A DNA stretch of 8,878 nucleotides from Bdellovibrionales bacterium (GTDB lineage: Bacteria > Bdellovibrionota > Bacteriovoracia > Bacteriovoracales > Bacteriovoracaceae). A program made the translations under genes and the position numbers. Below the pieces are notes generated by a model. That model had not been told where the DNA came from, ran no database searches, and was given only the letters and a program-made list of their open reading frames with translations. Below, one piece after another: positions 1-5,954 of this stretch (within the stretch, counting starts at the first letter, position 1; the number at the start of each line of letters is the position of its first letter). Location of the stretch: NCBI GenBank assembly GCA_023250775.1, contig JAHFAA010000138.1, positions 1 to 8,878 of the forward strand. The letters run 5' to 3'.

Positions 1-871
1 CCGTAAGCACCTTTTCATTCACGAGCTCTGCAACTCGTTCAATAAGCTTGGCCTTGTTTACTTGGTAGGGAATTTCTTTAATAACAATTCTTTCGCGATC
101 TTTTGTGGTTTGCTCAATTTCAGCATTACCACGGATTTGAATTATGCCTTTTCCAGTGTGGTAAGCAGATTTAATACCTTCTATTCCGTGAATAGTTCCG
201 CCAGTTGGAAAATCTGGACCAGGAATAAGTTTAACCAATGAATCAATAGAACAATCAGGACTATCAAGAAGTTGAATTAAGGCCCTGGTGATTTCTCCTA
301 AATTATGAGGAGGAATATTGGTGGCCATACCAACGGCAATGCCGGCGGACCCGTTGATTAAGAGATTTGGAATTTTTGTCGGCAAAACTTTTGGTTCGCT
401 TAAAGATCCGTCATAGTTCGGTTGCCACTCAACTGTTTCTTTTTCCAAATCTTGCAGCATTTCCTCTGCAATCTTGTTCATTCGAATTTCGGTGTACCTC
501 ATCGCCGCTGCTTCATCACCATCTATGGAACCAAAATTTCCTTGACCATCTACCAAGGGATAGCGAAGAGAAAAATCTTGCGCCATACGAACGATGGTTG
601 AATAAATCGCAGAGTCTCCATGGGGATGATATTTACCCATGACATCACCAACCACTCTCGCCGATTTCAAGTAGGGCCTATTGTGATAGTTATTCATGGT
701 GCTCATGGTATACAGGCAACGTCGGTGCACAGGCTTAAAGCCATCGCGCACGTCCGGCAAAGCACGCCCAATGATTACTGACATTGCGTAATCAAGATAA
801 CAGTCCTTCATTTCCTTCTGAATCAGCACTGGAACAACATTTTTGCTGACTGGATTAATTTCTTCGCTCAT
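1..871 (-). CDS. gyrA: DNA gyrase subunit A, N-terminal 290 residues (3' end outside window)
   Basis: GyrA is the breakage-and-reunion subunit of DNA gyrase, which with GyrB introduces negative supercoils using ATP. I translated it by hand from the ATG at 871-869. The protein begins MSEEINPVSKNV and quickly runs into the family block LDYAMSVIIGRALPDVRDG (about residues 26-44). The winged-helix core follows, with HPHGDSAIYS (82-91), GQGNFGSIDG and AAAMRYTEIR. Arg125 and catalytic Tyr126 (codon 494-496) match E. coli Arg121/Tyr122. The segments NLLINGSAGIAVGMATNIPPHN and GPDFPTGG also match the family. Position 91, equivalent to E. coli Asp87 of the quinolone-resistance region, is Ser instead of Asp/Glu; position 87 is the usual Ser. 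The gene starts 27 nt after the gyrB stop, so it is probably co-transcribed with it. The ribosome binding site is weak (TTAAGAG, far from the ATG). The C-terminal beta-pinwheel lies outside the window. Confidence 0.98.
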   Translation of the reverse strand, partial: MSEEINPVSKNVVPVLIQKEMKDCYLDYAMSVIIGRALPDVRDGFKPVHRRCLYTMSTMNNYHNRPYLKSARVVGDVMGKYHPHGDSAIYSTIVRMAQDFSLRYPLVDGQGNFGSIDGDEAAAMRYTEIRMNKIAEEMLQDLEKETVEWQPNYDGSLSEPKVLPTKIPNLLINGSAGIAVGMATNIPPHNLGEITRALIQLLDSPDCSIDSLVKLIPGPDFPTGGTIHGIEGIKSAYHTGKGIIQIRGNAEIEQTTKDRERIVIKEIPYQVNKAKLIERVAELVNEKVLT

Positions 872-898
872 TTACTTCGCCCCACTCTTAAATCTTTT

Positions 899-3349
899 TT
901 ATACATCAAGGTTTCGAACGTTCAATGCATTCTCTTCAACAAACTGCCGCCGAGGTTCAACCTGGTCTCCCATTAATACGGAAAACACCTGATCTGCCTC
1001 TAGGGTGTCCTCAACATTCACTTGAAGAATTCGTCTATTGGCTGGATTCATGGTTGTTTCCCAGAGCTGCTCTGGGTTCATTTCACCAAGACCTTTATAT
1101 CGTTGAATGTAGGCACCTTCTTTGGCCTGCTCTAAAAGAGCATGCGCTAAATTTCCAATGCCCTGCAATTTCTTCGTTCCCAGTTTTTCGGAAATAACTT
1201 TGAATTCTCCGTCTATAAAGTTTTTAATTCCATCATAGGAATTCAGAAGACCATTGAAATCAGAAGAATCCAAGAAACTTGTATTCAATTTAAGTCTCTT
1301 GGTTCGCGCAGTCGTTTTGATCGTAATTTTCAATGAACTTTTTACGGCATCAATATCGCGATCAATGGCAAAAATGTATGATCTTAAAAGTTCTGATTCT
1401 TTCTTTTGAAAGTACAAATTAAGCTCGTCAACGACAGTTTTTAATTTAACAGGATCAAGAAAAAGGGAAGAACGAATCACGCCATCTTCCACGATTTTTT
1501 TCAGAAGAGCAGAGTCAAAGTGCATGTCGTAAGAGCTCAAACTCTTTTCATAGTGCAAATATTTTTTTACTACTGAAATAAAATCAGTAGGGTTGACCTC
1601 TTTTTCATTGAAGAAAATTTTATTTCCAGAGAAAGAATTGATAATTAAAAATTCCTCAAGCTCTTTGTCATCTTTTAGATACTTTTCAACCTTGCCTTTT
1701 TTGAACTTATATAGCGGTGGTTGGGCAATATAAACATGACCTTTTTCTAAAAGCTCCGGAAACTGACGATAAAAAAGTGTTAAAATGAGTGTTCGGATGT
1801 GGGAACCGTCAACGTCAGCATCGGTCATAATAATGACCTTATGATAACGCAATTTACTTAAGTCAAAACCTTCACGGCCAATACCAGTTCCAAGGGCCTG
1901 CACAACCATTTTAATTTCTTGATTACCAAGCATCTTGTCATAACGGGCCTTCTCGACGTTGAGAATTTTACCTTTGAGCGGTAAGACTGCCTGAGTTTTT
2001 CGGTCTCTTCCTTGCTTTGCCGACCCACCAGCTGAATCACCCTCGACAATATAGATTTCACACAAGGCAGGATCTTTTTCTTGGCAGTCCGCCATTTTTC
2101 CGGGAAGCCCACCAAAATCAAGCGCCGTTTTTCGTCTGGTTAATTCACGCGCTTTACGAGCAGCTTCTCTTGCAGCTGCGGCATCAACACATTTTTTTAA
2201 AACTGTCTTTGCCACGCCAGGATTTTCTTCAAGATAGGTTTTCAATCCCTCACCAACAAGGGAATTTACAATCCCTTCAACCTCGGAATTGCCAAGTCTA
2301 CTTTTGGTCTGTCCTTCGAATTGTAATTCCGGAAGTTTTACAGAAACAACGGCGGTGAGTCCTTCTCGCATATCCTCGCCGACAAGACCGATTTTAATAT
2401 TTTTAAAAATATTGTTGTCTTTGCCATAGTTATTTAAAACTCGAGTCAAAGCAGTCTTAAATCCAGAAATATGCGTGCCACCTTCGGGTGTTGAAATGGC
2501 GTTAGCGTAACCAAAAATTACTTCGGAATAGGATTCCGTCCATTGCATAGCAATTTCGACTTCGTAATTTTCGCGCGTTTGTGAAAAATAAATAACTTTG
2601 TCATGAATTGGTTCTTTTGCGCGATTAATCCATTTCACAAATTCAGAGATGCCGCCACTGTAGTGGAATGTTTCCGTTTTTTCCGTGCGTTCATCAAGAA
2701 GTATTATTTTTAGACCTTTGTTCAAAAAGGCCATCTCGCGAAATCGGGTCGCCAAGGTATCGTAGTCAAATTCAAGAACTTCAAAAATTTCATTATCTGG
2801 TTTGAAAGTAACACTTGTTCCTGTGTCTAATGGATCGGCTATTTCTCCAATCACTTTTAGCGGCTCGACAGCCTTGCCATGTTCAAAATGGACACGATGA
2901 AGTTTTCCATCTTTCTTAATCATCAGTGTTACATATTTTGAAAGAGCATTAACAACCGCAGCACCAACACCGTGGAGGCCACCTGAAACTTTATAAGCTC
3001 CGCCTTCTTCGTTAAATTTTCCGCCAGCGTGAAGTTTTCCATAGGCAAGTTCAACACCGGAGATTTTTTCTGTCGGGTGAATTTCGACTGGAATCCCTCT
3101 TCCGTTATCAGAAACAGTAACAGAATTATCAACGTGGATAATGACATTTATGTCTGTACAAAAACCGGCCAAGGCCTCATCCACGGAGTTATCAACCACC
3201 TCGTAGACCAGATGATGGAGACCTCTAAAGTGTGTATCACCAATGTACATTCCGGGTCGTTTACGTACGGCCTCGAGTCCTTCAAGGACCTTAATTTGGT
3301 CGGTAGTATATTTCCTATCAACCTTAGATATGGAAGTTGAGTTTTCCAA
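899..3349 (-). CDS. gyrB: DNA gyrase subunit B (816 aa)
   Basis: This is the ATPase and TOPRIM subunit of DNA gyrase. The GHKL ATPase domain shows YEVVDNSVDEALAG with general-base Glu50 and Asn54, DNGRGIP (Asp81) and GGLHGVGAAVVNALS (about 123-137). The transducer domain follows to about residue 400 and includes QTKSRLGN. The TOPRIM domain has EGDSAGG with Glu436 and the acidic triad TDADVDG (Asp510, Asp512, Asp514). A roughly 190-residue insertion, about 552-743, separates TOPRIM from the tail block QRYKGLGEMNPEQLWETTM. This is the long proteobacterial architecture (E. coli 804 aa), not the roughly 640 aa Gram-positive form. The start is TTG at 3349-3347, supported by AAGGAG seven bases upstream and by correct spacing to the conserved EGLEAVRKRPGMYIG; the first in-frame ATG lies inside that block and would truncate it. 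It begins 32 nt after the recF stop and is followed closely by gyrA. Confidence 0.98.
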   Translation of the reverse strand: MENSTSISKVDRKYTTDQIKVLEGLEAVRKRPGMYIGDTHFRGLHHLVYEVVDNSVDEALAGFCTDINVIIHVDNSVTVSDNGRGIPVEIHPTEKISGVELAYGKLHAGGKFNEEGGAYKVSGGLHGVGAAVVNALSKYVTLMIKKDGKLHRVHFEHGKAVEPLKVIGEIADPLDTGTSVTFKPDNEIFEVLEFDYDTLATRFREMAFLNKGLKIILLDERTEKTETFHYSGGISEFVKWINRAKEPIHDKVIYFSQTRENYEVEIAMQWTESYSEVIFGYANAISTPEGGTHISGFKTALTRVLNNYGKDNNIFKNIKIGLVGEDMREGLTAVVSVKLPELQFEGQTKSRLGNSEVEGIVNSLVGEGLKTYLEENPGVAKTVLKKCVDAAAAREAARKARELTRRKTALDFGGLPGKMADCQEKDPALCEIYIVEGDSAGGSAKQGRDRKTQAVLPLKGKILNVEKARYDKMLGNQEIKMVVQALGTGIGREGFDLSKLRYHKVIIMTDADVDGSHIRTLILTLFYRQFPELLEKGHVYIAQPPLYKFKKGKVEKYLKDDKELEEFLIINSFSGNKIFFNEKEVNPTDFISVVKKYLHYEKSLSSYDMHFDSALLKKIVEDGVIRSSLFLDPVKLKTVVDELNLYFQKKESELLRSYIFAIDRDIDAVKSSLKITIKTTARTKRLKLNTSFLDSSDFNGLLNSYDGIKNFIDGEFKVISEKLGTKKLQGIGNLAHALLEQAKEGAYIQRYKGLGEMNPEQLWETTMNPANRRILQVNVEDTLEADQVFSVLMGDQVEPRRQFVEENALNVRNLDV

Positions 3350-3356
3350 TGACGCA

Positions 3357-3362
3357 CTCCTT
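3357..3362 (-). promoter_or_regulatory. Shine-Dalgarno that fixes the gyrB TTG start
   Basis: On the minus strand AAGGAG is followed by seven bases and then TTG. This near-perfect anti-SD complement at ideal spacing is the main reason for accepting a TTG start for gyrB, because no ATG is available before the conserved ATPase motifs. Confidence 0.85.
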
Positions 3363-3368
3363 CAGACG

Positions 3369-3374
3369 ATTATA
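3369..3374 (-). promoter_or_regulatory. Possible -10 element for gyrB (TATAAT)
   Basis: A perfect TATAAT lies on the minus strand in the recF-gyrB gap. No convincing -35 hexamer sits 16-18 bases upstream (the sequence there reads roughly AATATA, inside the recF tail) and there is no TGn extension. If used, transcription would start about 12 bases before the TTG codon, leaving the gyrB ribosome binding site at the very 5' end. It may be a chance match in AT-rich DNA. Confidence 0.25.
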
Positions 3375-3381
3375 AAAATAT

Positions 3382-4479
3382 CTATGTAGTGTATATTTCT
3401 CCAGATGAAACGAAAATGCTTTTAGCGTGTTGGATTGTATTTAAAGCGTCTTTAAAGGCCTCATTAGCAGTTGTAATGATTATTTGTTGACGGCGCTTAC
3501 TTAAGAAATTTATTAAGTTATACCAACGCGCAGCATCCAGCTCTCCAGATATGTCATCTATGAGGATAATCGGCCTCAAATTACATTGTTCAAGGAGTAA
3601 ATCAAGATGGCCGAAAAGAATGCTCAGGAAGGCCATTTTCTGTTGTCCTAATGAACAGAATTCCACTGCGCTATAGTTATTGAAGAGCACAATATAATCG
3701 TCGCGATGAGGTCCGACTGTCGTATGCCCAATTTTTTCATCTTTCCCCAGCGATTTTTCAAAGATTTTCTCAATCTCACCAACACCCTGGCCAATAGGAA
3801 GGGTGGGAGAATATTCCATTTTCAGTTCTACCTCTTCGGAAAAAAGTTGCTTATAAGTTGGCGTTAAATATTTATTTAGTCTTTGAATATAGCGGCTTCT
3901 GGTTTCCATTAAGTAGTTTGAAAATTCTACCATTTGGACATCTATTGATTTTATTTGTTCTCGGAATTTATTTGGTTTTTTCTGGAGCAAAGAATTTCGA
4001 AATTTGAGAGCGGTAAAATATTTTCTTAGAATTTTTTTGTATTCATTATCAGCTTCCCCAATTAAATCATCGAGAAGATCTCTTCGCTCTGTAGAGCTTA
4101 AAAAAAATGGACCGGAATCAAAGGGTCCAATAAATAAAGTCTGGCCGTATTGAGTGTCTCTAACTTTCTTTGTATTAATGAAATATTGTGAAGATTCATT
4201 GGAAATCTTAATACCTATATTCTGAATCCCTTCGGTTGTTGTTATGGCGGCATTTATAGATATCTGGGCCTCTTCATTGTCGTAGCTTAAGAGCTGTGCA
4301 AATCCGGTGTTTTTTTTAAAGGACTTCTTTCTGAGCAAAAAATAGATCGCTTCAAGTATGTTTGTTTTTCCATTGCCATTTTTTCCAAAAACAACATTTA
4401 CAAATGGGCCAAATTCTATCGGTGCGGCCTTAAGGTTTCGAAAGTTTTCAATCAGAATTTTTTGAACAGAAAGTAGCAT
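3382..4479 (-). CDS. recF: DNA replication and repair protein RecF (365 aa)
   Basis: RecF is a cytoplasmic SMC/ABC-like ATPase that works with RecO and RecR to direct RecA onto SSB-coated gaps. The N-terminus has the family block ILIENFRNL and a Walker A FGKNGNGKTN (residues 31-40). The middle carries the RecF-type segment STERRDLLDDLI (about 129-140) and helical lobe II. TVGPHRDDY (254-262) is the characteristic RecF block. It is followed by the ABC signature SLGQQK (276-281) and Walker B ILIDDISGELD (305-315, Asp308/Asp309). The length is typical for the family (about 355-375). The ATG overlaps the dnaN stop by one base (TAATG), so translation is probably coupled to dnaN, and no independent ribosome binding site is needed. 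The signature has Leu-Gly where many RecF proteins read Gln-Gly, a mild departure. It ends with TAG, 32 nt before gyrB. Confidence 0.97.
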   Translation of the reverse strand: MLLSVQKILIENFRNLKAAPIEFGPFVNVVFGKNGNGKTNILEAIYFLLRKKSFKKNTGFAQLLSYDNEEAQISINAAITTTEGIQNIGIKISNESSQYFINTKKVRDTQYGQTLFIGPFDSGPFFLSSTERRDLLDDLIGEADNEYKKILRKYFTALKFRNSLLQKKPNKFREQIKSIDVQMVEFSNYLMETRSRYIQRLNKYLTPTYKQLFSEEVELKMEYSPTLPIGQGVGEIEKIFEKSLGKDEKIGHTTVGPHRDDYIVLFNNYSAVEFCSLGQQKMAFLSILFGHLDLLLEQCNLRPIILIDDISGELDAARWYNLINFLSKRRQQIIITTANEAFKDALNTIQHAKSIFVSSGEIYTT

Positions 4480-5594
4480 TAAAGTTTTAGAGGCATGATA
4501 ATGCCGAGATAATTTGGATGTTTTTCCGATTTTACTATAACGGGACTGAGTTCATTATTTAACTCGAAACTGACTTCACCTTCATCCAGTGTGGAAAGTG
4601 TTTCCATAAGATATTTTGCATTAAACCCAATAACCATTTCTTTCCCATCATAATTAACGTCAATTTTTTCTTGAGCATTTCCAAGTGAAGGATGATTCGC
4701 TGTAATAACTAATTCCTTGCTGGAAATTTTAATTCTCACGCCGTTACTTTTTTCATTTGCCATAATTTTTATTCTTTTTACGGCATCAAAAAGTAATGTT
4801 TTGTCAGCAACAAGTTTATAGGTTGTTCTCGAAGGAATGACTGCTTGATACTTTGGATACTCTCGAGAAATGAGTCGGATTGATAAAAAATAATTTTCTG
4901 ATGAATTGAGAATCAGAAAACTTTCATCCATTGCAATTTTTATTTTAGACAAGTTTGTCTCTGTCATTTTTTTTAATTCGTAGACGCCTTTTTTAGGGAT
5001 AATTACACCGTTAATAAGAGCTTCCACTTTTTGTTTGTCATCTAAGTCCATTTCATAGAGAGCAAGTCTGTGCCCGTCGGTGGCCACAGCACGGAGTCTA
5101 GAATTCACTTCTTGGAGATAAATTCCATTTAAATATATTCTAGTTTCATCATTGGAAATTGCGTGTGATGTTTTGGAAATTAATTCTCTTAGTTTTCCAG
5201 AATCTATTTCAAAAGTGGGGAGAAGTGCTTGAAAATCAATCTTGGGAAAATCTTCTGGGCCTAAAATGAGAAGAGAATATTCAATCAAAGCGCAGTTTAG
5301 ATTCAGGGTGTTCGTCTTATCATTCACAGAGATTACTAAATTTTGGTTTGGAAGCTCTCTGAGAATATCAAATAGATTTTTTCCATTTACACAAAAAGAG
5401 CCTTCACCCTCGACATCGGCTTTTAATACTATTTTTGCTGAAACTTCTAAGTCTGTAGCGGTGAGAATGAGACTTCCCTTTGAGGCGGAAAAAAGAATAT
5501 AGCTCAAAATTGGGCGTGTATTCTTTTTATCAACGACCGAAAGAAGCGTATTAATAGCTTCTCTAAAACTAATAATGTCTAAATTAAGAATCAT
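4479..5594 (-). CDS. dnaN: DNA polymerase III beta sliding clamp (371 aa)
   Basis: DnaN forms the ring-shaped dimer that tethers DNA polymerase III and many repair proteins to DNA. Three repeated clamp domains are expected at about 1-120, 128-250 and 252-371. Landmarks are TRPILSYILFSA (26-37), TATDLE (45-50), the hydrophobic partner-binding cleft elements TDGHRLALYEMD (172-183) and KKGVYELKK (201-209), REYPKYQAVIP (244-254), and the C-terminal MPLKL (367-371), equivalent to MPMRL of E. coli. The length is normal. The start aligns directly with other clamps (MILNLDIISF versus MKFT-type starts). The bases before the ATG (CGCCTCTTT) contain no Shine-Dalgarno, and a promoter-like element ends only 12 nt upstream, so the message may be nearly leaderless. 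Its TAA stop overlaps the recF ATG. The candidate origin lies between it and dnaA. Confidence 0.97.
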   Translation of the reverse strand: MILNLDIISFREAINTLLSVVDKKNTRPILSYILFSASKGSLILTATDLEVSAKIVLKADVEGEGSFCVNGKNLFDILRELPNQNLVISVNDKTNTLNLNCALIEYSLLILGPEDFPKIDFQALLPTFEIDSGKLRELISKTSHAISNDETRIYLNGIYLQEVNSRLRAVATDGHRLALYEMDLDDKQKVEALINGVIIPKKGVYELKKMTETNLSKIKIAMDESFLILNSSENYFLSIRLISREYPKYQAVIPSRTTYKLVADKTLLFDAVKRIKIMANEKSNGVRIKISSKELVITANHPSLGNAQEKIDVNYDGKEMVIGFNAKYLMETLSTLDEGEVSFELNNELSPVIVKSEKHPNYLGIIMPLKL

Positions 5595-5606
5595 AAAGAG
5601 GCGTAA

Positions 5607-5635
5607 TTTAAACAGAAAAATAGAACGAATGTAAA
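5607..5635 (-). promoter_or_regulatory. Candidate dnaN promoter
   Basis: On the minus strand a TTTACA (5635-5630, five of six matches to TTGACA) is separated by exactly 17 bases from TTTAAA (5612-5607, four of six matches to TATAAT). Transcription starting about seven bases after the -10 would leave a leader of only about five bases before the dnaN ATG. This is a sequence match only, in AT-rich DNA. Confidence 0.4.
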
Positions 5636-5805
5636 CCTATTCATTTTTAAAAAGAAAAGGAGTCTATATATTCTTATTTATTATTAGAATGTGGAAATCT
5701 TAAAAAAGCACTTAAGTCATTGAAATTTTAAAAGGAGCAATCTTAATAAAATTGTTTTGAGGAGCAAGATGTTTTTAGAAAATGCCACAAAAAAGCAATT
5801 TCAAG

Positions 5806-5814
5806 TTTTTCACA
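5806..5814 (+). promoter_or_regulatory. DnaA box (TTTTTCACA)
   Basis: It matches the relaxed consensus TTWTNCACA and has two differences from TTATCCACA. It lies at the dnaN-proximal edge of the purine-rich tract and has the same orientation as the box at 5882. Confidence 0.5.
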
Positions 5815-5837
5815 ATACATTTCTGAATAAATTGTAG

Positions 5838-5881
5838 AAAATTAAAAAAAAGAAAAGCAAAAGAAACTAAAAAAGAAGAAC
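5838..5881 (+). other. Purine-rich A-tract, candidate DNA unwinding element
   Basis: Nearly every base in this 44-base stretch of the plus strand is A or G, mostly runs of A broken by single G. It directly abuts the DnaA box at 5882. Such low-melting, strand-asymmetric DNA beside a DnaA box fits an origin unwinding element. The end nearest the box reads AAGAAGAAC, a short three-base periodicity. The role is inferred. Confidence 0.45.
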
Positions 5882-5890
5882 TTTTCCACA
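5882..5890 (+). promoter_or_regulatory. DnaA box (TTTTCCACA)
   Basis: It has one difference from the strong consensus TTATCCACA and a full match to TTWTNCACA. It abuts the A-rich purine tract on one side and faces the perfect, inverted box at 5973-5981 across about 80 bases. Confidence 0.65.
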
Positions 5891-5954
5891 AGATATTCCC
5901 AATTTATCAAACTAATAATTTCTCTTTTTTATTCACCAAGCGAAATGGGGAAAA

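Noticed and set aside
367..642. Plus-strand open frame inside gyrA
   Set aside because: Antisense to highly conserved GyrA core sequence; no ribosome binding site or recognisable motifs.
2017..2358. Plus-strand open frame of 113 codons inside gyrB
   Set aside because: Antisense to the conserved GyrB transducer/TOPRIM region; low-complexity His/Gln/Leu composition typical of a shadow frame.
5690..5698. TGTGGAAAT as a DnaA box (minus strand ATTTCCACA)
   Set aside because: It has two mismatches, one of them in the first TT; too degenerate to list though it lies in the candidate origin.
5769..5837. A 22-codon plus-strand reading frame (MFLENATKKQF...) with GAGGAG upstream, in the dnaN-dnaA spacer
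   Set aside because: It is very short, ends within the A-rich origin tract and overlaps a DnaA box. The ribosome-site-like GGAG is part of a small direct repeat. There is no resemblance to a known peptide.
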